Positions 46,680 through 53,956 of a DNA stretch of 64,000 bases are shown in pieces. Made by a program: the position numbers and the translations under genes. Positions within the stretch are counted from its first letter, which is position 1, and each line of letters starts with the position of its first letter. The DNA is from Desulfobulbus rhabdoformis (GTDB taxonomy: Bacteria; Desulfobacterota; Desulfobulbia; Desulfobulbales; Desulfobulbaceae). The notes under the pieces are model-generated. The model had not been told where the DNA came from. It saw nothing but the letters and a program-made list of their open reading frames with translations, and did no database searches. The stretch lies in NCBI RefSeq assembly GCF_016919065.1, contig NZ_JAFFQA010000018.1, positions 1 through 64,000 on the forward strand, given 5' to 3'.

Positions 46680-47356
46680 TGACCAGAACGGTGCGACATC
46701 CGCAGCTGCAGTCTGCAGGTGCATACGATTGGCTTAAAGCCCTGGTCATCGCAGCCGTGCTGAATCTGGGGCTGTATCTGCTCATGCCGGTGTTGATCGC
46801 CACAGCACCTGAAAAGCCGGATTTCGATACACTGGTTTCACAGATCAATCTGACCCGGTTGCGCCCCCAGGAAACACGCAAACAACCCGAGCCGGTTAAG
46901 CCACCGGAGCCTAAGCCGCAGCAACGTCCCAAACCGACAAGCACACCGCTTCCGCAACCCAAGTTGCAGATGCCTTTTGAACTCAATACCCGGCTGCCCA
47001 GCACCGCCACCACCCTGGACATGCCCCCCATGGAGACGGCCCTGCCCAAGGGAGAGTTCAGCGATACCTTTTCTGTGGGCCAGCTTGATGGGCCAATGAC
47101 CACTCTGGTGCAGGTGCCTCCGCAATATCCCCATTCAGCCCGGCGGCGTAATATTCAGGGCTGGGTCAAGGTACGTTTTTTAGTCGATGAACACGGGCGG
47201 GTCAGTAATGTGAGCGTACTCAATGCCAAACCTGTGGGAGTTTTTGAACGATCCGTGCTGCGTTGCGTTTCCAGATGGCGCTTTAAGCCCGGCACCGTGG
47301 GAGGCGTAGCAGTAAAAGCCCTGGTTGAACAGACCATCACCTTCAAACTGGAGTAG
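46679..47356 (+). CDS. tonB: TonB energy transducer
   Basis: TonB carries proton-motive energy from ExbBD to outer-membrane receptors. The 225-residue protein has an N-terminal anchor helix (LVIAAVLNLGLYLLMPVLIA), a Pro/Lys/Glu-rich spacer (about 55-100, KQPEPVKPPEPKP) and the C-terminal TonB domain (PPQYPHSARRRNIQGWVKVRFLV ... RCVSRWRFKPGTVGG). It probably serves the receptors at 31718 and 60185, which are under the same kind of riboswitch. Confidence 0.94.
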   Translation: MTRTVRHPQLQSAGAYDWLKALVIAAVLNLGLYLLMPVLIATAPEKPDFDTLVSQINLTRLRPQETRKQPEPVKPPEPKPQQRPKPTSTPLPQPKLQMPFELNTRLPSTATTLDMPPMETALPKGEFSDTFSVGQLDGPMTTLVQVPPQYPHSARRRNIQGWVKVRFLVDEHGRVSNVSVLNAKPVGVFERSVLRCVSRWRFKPGTVGGVAVKALVEQTITFKLE

Positions 47357-47360
47357 AAAC

Positions 47361-48653
47361 ATGCAATCCTGGCTAAGAGTTTTTGGTTGTTGTGTTCTGA
47401 TCACCGTATTGTCTAGCGCTGGCTCCGTTCAAGCGGGTGAGATGTCCACCCAGGCGCGCCTGGTGCTGGCAAAGGTAGCCCCTCTGATGAGTTCTAAGTC
47501 GTACGGCAAAGCCATTGCTCTTTTGGAGCCAGCCCTGAAAAAGAAGGAAACGCGCAATGCAGAGCTCGCCTTTGCCTTGGGGAACTGTCGTATGCTCGGT
47601 GGGCAGACCAAGGGGGCGATCAAAGCCTACTCCCTGGCGGTGCAACTGGCCCCCAAACATGCCAGCGCCTGGCTGAATCTGGCCAGGGCCCAGTATGAGA
47701 GCAAAGCGTATAAAGAGGCGGGCCACAGTTTTGGCCAGGCCTATAAGCATGGGAAATCCAAGAAAGCACAAACCCTTTATTTCAGTGCAGCCTCCTACCA
47801 GCAGGGAAGGAGCTACCAAAGGGCCATTACCGCCTATGAACGACTTTTTTCCGCCCACAGGCGTTCTCTGAAAGCCCAATGGCGGGAACAGTATATTCAC
47901 GCCTTGGTCGATGGCGGCCAGCGGAAAAAAGCACTCCCCCTGATTCGTGAGCAGATTACCCGCAGTTCGGGAGAGCAGAAGACGCGCTGGCAGGAGGTGC
48001 TGCTTTCTTTATATATGCGCTTTAACATGCATAAACAGGGAACGGAGCTTGCCCGTCAGCTGATTGAAGATCATCCTGAGCAGGCAAAATGGTGGAAGGC
48101 GCTGACCCATATCCAGCTAGCTGCCAACAGATATGAAGACGGCCTGGCCGCCCTTATCGGGTACTCCATGTTGGGGCCAATGAAGACTCGGGAAAAGAAA
48201 CTCCTGGCTGATCTCTATCTGCAAACCGGTATTCCCGCCAAGGCGGCACCGCTGTATAGACAGTTGCTCAGATCCAAAAGTGATGCCCAGATTGTGCAAC
48301 GCCTGGCCTTAAGCTACCGCCAGCTGGATCAGCCCGACAAGGCGCTGCAGGTACTTCATGGCTATGGCAACTTGAAAAGTAAACCCAATTTGCTGATGCT
48401 GGAAGGGGAGATCTGCTACCGTCTCAAACGTTTTGGAGAGGCCACCAACAGCTATCAGTCCGCCGCAAAAATTAAGGGGCGCCACCAGGGACAGTCCTGG
48501 CTTATGGCAGGATATTCCGCCATGCAGGCTCATGACTATGCATCGAGCCGCAGAGCCCTGGCCAATGCCGTCAAGTATGATCGGGCGAAAAAGGCCGCGA
48601 CGCTTGCGCTCTCCCAGATTGAACATCAGAGGGAGAATCAGGTTGTGCAATGA
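47361..48653 (+). CDS. Exported TPR protein of the TonB operon
   Basis: The 430-residue protein from ATG 47361 (an upstream in-frame ATG at 47325 lies inside tonB) has a signal peptide (VFGCCVLITVLSSAGSVQAGE). About ten TPR-like helical pairs follow (AELAFALGNCRMLGGQTKGAIKAY, AWLNLARAQYESKAYKEAG, RLALSYRQLDQPDKALQVL). TPR proteins with signal peptides commonly end DUF3450-ExbB-ExbD-TonB operons. The job is probably scaffolding in the periplasm. No enzymatic motif is seen. Confidence 0.87.
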   Translation: MQSWLRVFGCCVLITVLSSAGSVQAGEMSTQARLVLAKVAPLMSSKSYGKAIALLEPALKKKETRNAELAFALGNCRMLGGQTKGAIKAYSLAVQLAPKHASAWLNLARAQYESKAYKEAGHSFGQAYKHGKSKKAQTLYFSAASYQQGRSYQRAITAYERLFSAHRRSLKAQWREQYIHALVDGGQRKKALPLIREQITRSSGEQKTRWQEVLLSLYMRFNMHKQGTELARQLIEDHPEQAKWWKALTHIQLAANRYEDGLAALIGYSMLGPMKTREKKLLADLYLQTGIPAKAAPLYRQLLRSKSDAQIVQRLALSYRQLDQPDKALQVLHGYGNLKSKPNLLMLEGEICYRLKRFGEATNSYQSAAKIKGRHQGQSWLMAGYSAMQAHDYASSRRALANAVKYDRAKKAATLALSQIEHQRENQVVQ

Positions 48654-48779
48654 GTCCTTTCCTTTGCGGGCGTTTGATAAGGGGGGGCTTTGCTGAGTGC
48701 TGAGAAGCTGGCAGAAGTTGAGTCGTCAAAAATATTTTCTACTGATAAACAAACAATCAGAAATAATAAGGAGAATGCA

Positions 48780-49691
48780 ATGCAAAGAAGTTCAGTTGTC
48801 AGAAAAACGCTGCTGCTGGTCATGGCCGCCCTGGTAGGGTTCTGCCTCCAGAGTCTTCCTGCTCAGGCGGGACATCACGGTAAAGCCAAAGAAGCGAAAA
48901 AGGCGATCTTGCTGGTTACCTTTGGTACGAGTGTTGAGCGGGCCCAGAAATCTTTTGATACCATTGATAAAGAGGTCAAGGCCGCCTTCCCGAAAACTGA
49001 AATCCGCTGGGCCTATACCTCAAAGATTATTCGCCATAAGCTGGCTAAAAAGGGCACAATGATCGACTCCCCGGAGATGGCGCTTGCCCGTTTGATGGAT
49101 GATGGCTACACCCATGTGGCCGTACAGTCATTGCACATGATTCCCGGTGCGGAGTTCCATGAGATCCTAGCCAACGCCAATCTCTTTGCCCAGATGGCCG
49201 ACGGATTCAAAGCCCTGCGTGTCTCCATGCCACTCTTGATTAATGACGCGGCCATGCAGCAGACCTTGGACATTATCAAAGATCAGCTTGTGCCCAAAGA
49301 GCGTAAAGCTGATGAGGCGGTTGTGCTCATGGGGCATGGCACCCATCATACTAGCGATGCCATCTACAGTGCCATGATGTATAAGGCCCAGAAAATGGAT
49401 CCTAATATGTATGTGGGAACCGTTGAGGGCCATCCGACCTTTGAAGAGGTTCGTGATGCCCTGGTGGCTAAGAAAGTGACAAAGGTGTATCTTATTCCGT
49501 TGATGACCGTAGCTGGTGATCACGCCATGAACGATATGGCTGGCGACGAGCCGGATTCCTGGAAGAGCCAGCTGGCTGCCGTGGGGATCAAGGCAGTGCC
49601 GGTTATGAAAGGCCTGGGAGAACTCAAAGCCATTGACGCCATGTGGATTGATCATCTGAAAATGAGCATAGGACCCAAGCATCATCACTGA
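48780..49691 (+). CDS. cbiK: Periplasmic sirohydrochlorin cobaltochelatase CbiK
   Basis: CbiK inserts Co2+ into sirohydrochlorin without ATP. The 303-residue protein starts at ATG 48780 (AAGGAG 8 nt upstream). It has a signal peptide (LLLVMAALVGFCLQSLPAQAG), so it belongs to the exported CbiK type known from Desulfovibrio. Catalytic features are VTFGTSVERAQKSFD, the His-containing LHMIPGAEFHEI and the metal-binding VLMGHGTHHTSDAIY. The mature ends are His-rich (GHHGK near the N-terminus, GPKHHH at the C-terminus), which could buffer cobalt. It ends the rightward B12-riboswitch transcription unit or has its own promoter in the 126-bp gap after the TPR gene. Confidence 0.94.
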   Translation: MQRSSVVRKTLLLVMAALVGFCLQSLPAQAGHHGKAKEAKKAILLVTFGTSVERAQKSFDTIDKEVKAAFPKTEIRWAYTSKIIRHKLAKKGTMIDSPEMALARLMDDGYTHVAVQSLHMIPGAEFHEILANANLFAQMADGFKALRVSMPLLINDAAMQQTLDIIKDQLVPKERKADEAVVLMGHGTHHTSDAIYSAMMYKAQKMDPNMYVGTVEGHPTFEEVRDALVAKKVTKVYLIPLMTVAGDHAMNDMAGDEPDSWKSQLAAVGIKAVPVMKGLGELKAIDAMWIDHLKMSIGPKHHH

Positions 49692-49716
49692 TGTCTTTTT
49701 GGACGACATAAACCAT

Positions 49717-49750
49717 AAAAAAAAGCCCCGGATTTTCCGGGGCTTTTTTT
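49717..49750. terminator. Bidirectional intrinsic terminator
   Basis: AAAAAAAAGCCCCGGA-TTT-TCCGGGGCTTTTTTT has a perfect 8-bp stem (49725-49743) with A-run and T-run on both sides. It separates cbiK (plus) from the convergent acyltransferase gene (minus). Confidence 0.93.
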
Positions 49751-49767
49751 ATTCTGGGTTTGCCAGC

Positions 49768-50808
49768 TTACCAGCCTATCAGGTGGGAACTGTATTTGGA
49801 GGCGAGTTTTTTGATCAGCAGGGCCATACTGTAAGAACAGAAGACCACAAAGCAGGTCATAAAGGGCAACAACCACAGCCCTCCTGTATACGGATGGCTG
49901 GTTTTTATCAGAGTCAAAACCTTAATGACCCAGCCATGAATGAAAAAGAGGGCAAAGCTGGAGCCTGCCAGGTTCGAAAGAATGCGGCTTTCTGTGTTTT
50001 CGAACCGGTGCAGAATAAGCATGGCGAGCAGGCACAAAAGAAATTTCTGCACCAGGTTGATATCAACGCCGTGCAATATAAACAAAGGTTTGTGGTAACT
50101 GCCCGCACCCATATAGTAACTGCTCTGTATCAAGGAGAGCAGGAGAACGCCTGCACCAAGCCACCAGATCTTGGGGCCTAAAAAAGCATAGATCCAATCC
50201 CTGTTTATCGAGCAGAGAATCCCAAAAAAGTAGACCGGAGTAAAGAAAAGCACCGACTGAATGACGAGAATATTGTTCACCGGTCGTTGAATAAGCAATG
50301 CCGCACAGAGAAACAGAATCGTTGTCAGAAGCTGGGTCTGCCGTCTGAGCTCAATGAACCCTATAAATAGCGGCGAAAGCATAAAGATTATCATGATAAA
50401 GGGGATATACCAGTATGCAAGAAAATGACCTCCCGTAATCAGGCTGAGCACAATCGGTTGCAGATACTGATCCCAAAAGGAGGGTGTCGGCCCAACAAAA
50501 CCACCAGGCAGGGGGATATGGGTGGCATAGGTGAGGAGCAGCGCCAGGATCGACCAGAAAAGATAAGGCAGAAAAACCTTCATCAGTTTTTTCTGCATGA
50601 ACCGGGAGTAACGAAAGCGGGGATAAAAGACCTGATGAAAGAGAAAGCCGGAGATGAAGACAAACAGCGAGGTACCTCCGGTGATAATGTTGGCAAGTAC
50701 CCGCTCCGGGTAGGAAGCAAAATTCCAGCCGCTTATCCAATAACAGTGGCCGGTAATAATCAGAATAATGGCTATGCCACGATAATATTCAAAGGATTTG
50801 AGAAACAT
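49768..50808 (-). CDS. Acyltransferase family 3 membrane protein
   Basis: This integral membrane O-acyltransferase of about 346 residues has roughly ten helices. The family motif sits at the start (YYRGIAIILIITGHCYWISG with the catalytic-type His), followed by FVFISGFLFHQVFY and the closing FFIHGWVIKVLTLI. The substrate is probably a cell-surface polysaccharide or lipid. I prefer ATG 50808 (MFLKSFEYYRG) over ATG 50826. There is no neighbouring polysaccharide cluster to narrow the role. Bases 50827-50984 upstream hold no gene. Confidence 0.87.
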   Translation of the reverse strand: MFLKSFEYYRGIAIILIITGHCYWISGWNFASYPERVLANIITGGTSLFVFISGFLFHQVFYPRFRYSRFMQKKLMKVFLPYLFWSILALLLTYATHIPLPGGFVGPTPSFWDQYLQPIVLSLITGGHFLAYWYIPFIMIIFMLSPLFIGFIELRRQTQLLTTILFLCAALLIQRPVNNILVIQSVLFFTPVYFFGILCSINRDWIYAFLGPKIWWLGAGVLLLSLIQSSYYMGAGSYHKPLFILHGVDINLVQKFLLCLLAMLILHRFENTESRILSNLAGSSFALFFIHGWVIKVLTLIKTSHPYTGGLWLLPFMTCFVVFCSYSMALLIKKLASKYSSHLIGW

Positions 50809-50984
50809 GATGGTGACCTGATACATGCATGGAAAGATAGGTACCTGGCATTCACTGGGGGCGGGGTCGTTGTCTACGGTCGTTGAAAAGGAGCGAGGGA
50901 ACGGTGTCAGCGGTGGGACCAGATAAAGTAGATACTCTCTATAAAGCGCTTATTTGCCAGTGAATGCCGGTCTGATGGTGCAAC

Positions 50985-51146
50985 TAGTGTTCGTCCAGAA
51001 ATGAGGATTTTTGTTCAAGTTCAAGGCATGTGAAAAATTTTACCGCAGGCATATATATGATATCGGAGTCTTCGCTTACCTCCGAGGATAAAATTTTGAG
51101 CATAACGCCGAAATTGAGCAAAAAGACCATTTCTGAGTGGACACTA
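50985..51146. mobile_element. Family A variant with different termini (A-var)
   Basis: The core matches family A (TTTTACCGCAGGCATATATA, then arm Y CGGAGTCTTCGCTTACCTCC, then GAGGATAAAATTTTGAGCAT). The ends differ: TAGTGTTCGTCCAGAAATG on the left and CATTTCTGAGTGGACACTA on the right, an imperfect inverted repeat of about 19 bp. Arm X is missing. It is flanked by unremarkable sequence in the acyltransferase/ferritin gap. Confidence 0.7.
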
Positions 51147-51170
51147 ACTATACAGCCTGATGCCTGTTTA

Positions 51171-51203
51171 CGCTTGCTCCAAATAGCGCAAGCGATTTTT
51201 TTT
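51171..51203 (+). terminator. Possible intrinsic terminator or attenuator
   Basis: CGCTTGC pairs with GCAAGCG around a 10-nt loop and is followed by A and eight T residues. No plus-strand gene lies directly upstream, so it may attenuate transcription reading into the ferritin-like gene. Confidence 0.45.
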
Positions 51204-51210
51204 GAGGGTT

Positions 51211-51351
51211 ATGAGTTTTATGAAAGATAATGAGGTTTGTATGTCCCCCTTTGAAGTGGGCTCTGTAGAGACTCTTGCAGAGAATCCGGTGAGCCGGTAC
51301 TGTGAAAGAGAACGTTTAGGGGCGATTGAACCTGCCTATGGAGCCATGTAA
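51211..51351 (+). CDS. Small ORF upstream of the ferritin-like gene
   Basis: This is a 46-codon frame with GAGG close before ATG 51211 and further in-frame ATGs at 51220 and 51241. The product is acidic (SPFEVGSVETLAENPVSRY) and not recognised. Its TAA stop overlaps the AAGGAG ribosome site of the next gene, which would couple their translation. The evidence is positional only. Confidence 0.35.
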   Translation: MSFMKDNEVCMSPFEVGSVETLAENPVSRYCERERLGAIEPAYGAM

Positions 51352-51365
51352 AGGAGTTTTGTTTT

Positions 51366-51857
51366 ATGTTTACCCTCGCTGATGTGCGTAATATTGCAGT
51401 CCAGATTGAAAAAAATGGGGAAGAAACCTACCGCCGGGTGGCTGAGCAGGTAGATGATGCGGAGTTGCAGCGAATGTTTATCTGGATGGCGGAGGAGGAA
51501 AAACGCCATGGGGAGACGTTTTCTGCCATTATCGATGATCGCAATCTTTCCAAAGAACAGGCAGAGTTGGAGGCCATGGGCCGCTCTCTTTTGCAGGATA
51601 TTGTCAGCAGCCAGACCTTCTCTCTGGATGGTAAGCAGCTTGCGCAGGCGAGAAACCTTGATGAGTTACTGACCCAGTCCATAGAGTTTGAGGAGGATAC
51701 CATCGATTTTTATGAGTTCCTGCTCGGTTTTCTTGATGACGCCAATGCTCTTGCCCAGCTCAACGCGATCATCGAGCAGGAGCGTGGGCATGTGCAACAC
51801 CTGGAAGAGATGCTCAAAAATGCCGATACCCTGGCTGGATACGAGATACATCTGTAG
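51366..51857 (+). CDS. Ferritin-like (rubrerythrin-type) diiron protein
   Basis: This is a 163-residue four-helix-bundle protein. Ligand motifs are EKNGEETYRRV in helix 1, MAEEEKRHGETF (E-x2-H) in helix 2, EFEEDTIDFYEF in helix 3 and IIEQERGHVQHLEEML in helix 4. This is the rubrerythrin-type diiron set, without the C-terminal rubredoxin domain. Such erythrin-like proteins act in peroxide or iron handling in anaerobes. AAGGAG lies 9 nt before ATG 51366. The stop codon TAG falls within the first bases of repeat C3 (CTGTAGGAGCG), so the repeat sets the C-terminus. Confidence 0.88.
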   Translation: MFTLADVRNIAVQIEKNGEETYRRVAEQVDDAELQRMFIWMAEEEKRHGETFSAIIDDRNLSKEQAELEAMGRSLLQDIVSSQTFSLDGKQLAQARNLDELLTQSIEFEEDTIDFYEFLLGFLDDANALAQLNAIIEQERGHVQHLEEMLKNADTLAGYEIHL

Positions 51858-51970
51858 GAGCGTGGCCATGCCCGCGACCATAGGTGTGAATATTGCTCGA
51901 GAATTCCCACTTACAACCTCATTCAGCCAACATATCGTGACAAGGTTGGTGGTGAGGCACGAACCACAAC
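51852..51970. repeat. REP-like repeat family C, copy C3
   Basis: It begins CTGTAGGAGCGTGGCCATGC and ends GGTTGGTGGTGAGGCACGAA-CCACAAC, closely matching copies C1 and C2. It overlaps the end of the ferritin-like gene and stops 4 bp before element A5. Confidence 0.72.
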
Positions 51971-51974
51971 ATAA

Positions 51975-52132
51975 GGGAATCTTGAATAATTGCTTTTTCT
52001 GCCAATCCCGGCGTCATGCTTAAAATTTTATCCTCGGAGGTAAGCGAAGACTCCGATATCGGCTATATGCCTGCGGTAAAATTTTGCGCAATCCTTGGCC
52101 TTGATTGAAAAATCTAATTATTCAAGACACCC
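51975..52132. mobile_element. Miniature element family A, copy A5
   Basis: A 158-bp copy with termini GGGAATCTTGAATAATT and AATTATTCAAGACACCC. It is flanked by a perfect ATAA duplication (51971-51974 and 52133-52136). It carries arm Y and lacks arm X. Confidence 0.88.
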
Positions 52133-52186
52133 ATAAATCAGGCAGAAAGCGAATTCAGGGAAAAAACCATATCTGCTCACCCGCCT

Positions 52187-52924
52187 TCACGGATCCAGGC
52201 GGTTGAGTAAATCCATCATTTTATCGGTATGGCTTCCCTGCCAGTAAATCTTATCGCAGTGCGGGCAGATTTTGAAAACTTCAAAATAGCGTTTTGTTAG
52301 AGGTTCCAGACGAGGGAGAATGTCCTGCTTGGCAACGGGGTCAAGCAGATGGTTGCACCGCATACAGCGGCTGAACCGGTGCGGCAGGCTGTTGATGGCA
52401 AAGAGAGAAAGAATTTCTTGAAGTTGTTGCTCTGGAACGTCGTTACGCAGGCAGTGTCCAAAAACAACCTGTTTACGCTTAAGTAGATCCAGGTTGCGGG
52501 TGAGTACTATACGCAGCTCTTCCTGGACTCTTTCTCCCATATCGGTTTCGTTCCAGTCAGGATCATAAAGTGTGTCAAACCCTGCCATGCGCAGGTAACC
52601 GGCCAGCTTGCCGATATTCTTATCCACCAGAAAACGGAAATCGCCGACATAGGCGGGGCGAAGTAATGTCGTCTTATGAATTTCCCAGGGGGGATGAATG
52701 GCTTGCAGGGTAAAATGCTGCTCGTCTTGAACGCGATGACTGAAATCCACCGCGTTCCCATTGCAGAGAATGCCACCAATCTCGGTATGAGGAACACCAA
52801 AGGCCTCGATGACATCCTTAATGGAGGTCGAGCGGGAAACCGCCAGCCTGATGGGTTGGTCACTGCGCCATTGCTTACGCAACAGGCAGATCAATTCGTC
52901 TGCAAAGTGGTAGGTTGCGACCAT
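52187..52924 (-). CDS. Mut7-C RNase domain protein with ubiquitin-like N-terminus
   Basis: The protein is 245 residues in two parts. An N-terminal ubiquitin-like Mut7-C-associated domain is at about 1-85 (STSIKDVIEAFGVPHTEIGGILCNG). The Mut7-C domain is a PIN-like RNase fold (RFLVDKNIGKLAGYLRMAGFDTLYDP, RIVLTRNLDLLKRKQVVFGHCLR). It ends in a zinc ribbon (C-M-R-C ... C-P-H-C-D-K-I-Y-W). The family is thought to act in RNA metabolism; a precise substrate is not known. It lies between elements A5 and A6 on the minus strand. Confidence 0.88.
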   Translation of the reverse strand: MVATYHFADELICLLRKQWRSDQPIRLAVSRSTSIKDVIEAFGVPHTEIGGILCNGNAVDFSHRVQDEQHFTLQAIHPPWEIHKTTLLRPAYVGDFRFLVDKNIGKLAGYLRMAGFDTLYDPDWNETDMGERVQEELRIVLTRNLDLLKRKQVVFGHCLRNDVPEQQLQEILSLFAINSLPHRFSRCMRCNHLLDPVAKQDILPRLEPLTKRYFEVFKICPHCDKIYWQGSHTDKMMDLLNRLDP

Positions 52925-52980
52925 GGTGTTTGTGTGTTGCCCTTGAGTCCTTCCCGTTTGCTGGGAGGGACCTCACTTAT

Positions 52981-53187
52981 AGGTGTCTTGAATAATCAGT
53001 TTTTCAATCAAGGCCAGCTAAGCGCCAGCCCATGGAGGGATTGGTAGAAAAATCAATGACCCGAATCCGTGACGGCGGGTGGTCACTGAACAACGCATCT
53101 TTTTAATAAGACGACGTATTTTTACAAATTCATGTATTGTTCAGTTGCACCCGCCGTCACGGATTCAGGCAATGATTCAAGATTCTC
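52981..53187. mobile_element. Miniature element family A, copy A6, split by a family B element
   Basis: The left part (52981-53059) starts GGTGTCTTGAATAATC and keeps TTTTTCAATCAAGGCC and a shortened arm X. The right terminus AATGATTCAAGATTCTC (about 53171-53187) is displaced by the 110-bp element B at 53060-53169. Without it the two halves join as a short, worn copy of family A. Confidence 0.75.
53060..53169. mobile_element. Miniature element family B, nested in copy A6
   Basis: A 110-bp element with near-perfect 22-bp terminal inverted repeats, CCCGAATCCGTGACGGCGGG at the left and CCCGCCGTCACGGATTCAGG at the right. It is flanked by a 6-bp duplication CAATGA (53054-53059 and 53170-53175). 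It has no coding capacity. It is related to the degenerate copy at 17822-17915; single ends of the same motif also occur at 53228 and 55340. Confidence 0.8.
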
Positions 53188-53252
53188 TACAGTAGCATAG
53201 TACCGAAGGGTAAGTGAAGCTGAATACCTGAATCCGTGAGCATTGAACGTAG

Positions 53253-53279
53253 CGAGTTAAACGAGTTAGGCGAGTTGAC
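53253..53279 (+). repeat. 9-bp tandem repeat in the HIT gene leader
   Basis: Three consecutive units CGAGTTAAA, CGAGTTAGG and CGAGTTGAC end 3 bp before the HIT start codon at 53283, so the last units take the place of the ribosome-binding region. Copy-number change here would alter the leader. Confidence 0.7.
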
Positions 53280-53282
53280 GAG

Positions 53283-53660
53283 ATGATAAATTGTCCTTTC
53301 TGTTACAGTAATATCAAACCCCTGATTGTGGCGGAATATGAGAGTGTTGTCGCCATAAAGGATAGGTTTCCGGTAACAGAAAGGCACCACCTTGTCCTCC
53401 CCAAACGGCATGCAGAGGATTACTTTTCATTAACCTCTACAGAAAAACAGGATGCGGATCATCTGATCAGCCTTTTATGCGATCAGATCCGTACTGTGGA
53501 TACAAGCGTCACAGGCTTTAACCTTGGCGTGAATTGTGGGACCTCAGCCGGCCAGACCATTTTCCACTGTCACATTCATCTCATTCCCAGACGGGATGGG
53601 GATACGCCTACACCCAGAGGCGGTGTTCGTGGTGTCATTCCCGATAAAATGAACTATTGA
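53283..53660 (+). CDS. HIT family nucleotide-binding hydrolase
   Basis: This is a 125-residue histidine-triad protein with the catalytic motif HCHIHLIPRR (H-x-H-x-H) near 97-106 and the N-terminal zinc/fold motif CPFCYSN. The conserved HHLVLPKRHAEDYFSL and GFNLGVNCGTSAGQTI complete the Hint/Ap4A-hydrolase-like fold. It probably hydrolyses nucleoside phosphoramidates or dinucleotides. The start is ATG 53283, downstream of the 9-bp tandem repeat. The next ORF follows within 8 bp. Confidence 0.92.
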   Translation: MINCPFCYSNIKPLIVAEYESVVAIKDRFPVTERHHLVLPKRHAEDYFSLTSTEKQDADHLISLLCDQIRTVDTSVTGFNLGVNCGTSAGQTIFHCHIHLIPRRDGDTPTPRGGVRGVIPDKMNY

Positions 53661-53668
53661 AAGTACTT

Positions 53669-53929
53669 ATGAAACTCGATCCCAATCAGTTTGGCCTCAA
53701 CGCCCGCACGCGACTTGAGCAACACGATCCATCCACCATTGCTTTGATCATGGACCGGAAGAGCCGTATCATCATGGCCGATGGGCGCAAGATTTTGGAA
53801 AAAATAAAGAAGATTCGAGAGGTTAAGTCAGGAATCGCTGTTGTCGTTAAAACAACAGCACCGGTGTGTAGTAAAACTTTGCAGTTTTTGGCTGAAGAGA
53901 GGGTCGACATTTTGCCCTTGAAATCCTGA
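53669..53929 (+). CDS. Conserved-looking small protein of unknown function
   Basis: The protein is 86 residues from ATG 53669 (MKLDPNQFGLNARTRLEQ). It has alternating helix-strand character: IALIMDRKSRIIMADGRKILEKIKKI, then SGIAVVVKTTAPVCSKTLQFLAEE. I do not recognise the family. It lies 8 bp after the HIT stop and 27 bp before the selenoprotein gene, in one plus-strand run with the HD gene, so the four may be co-transcribed. A TTG at 53657 overlapping the HIT stop is an alternative start. Confidence 0.65.
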   Translation: MKLDPNQFGLNARTRLEQHDPSTIALIMDRKSRIIMADGRKILEKIKKIREVKSGIAVVVKTTAPVCSKTLQFLAEERVDILPLKS

Positions 53930-53956
53930 TGGTATCTGTTTTCAGAAGGAAGGGAT

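Noticed and set aside
51030..51230. 66-codon ORF across the A-var element
   Set aside because: Its first half is repeat sequence and it runs through a hairpin and T-run; no coding signature.
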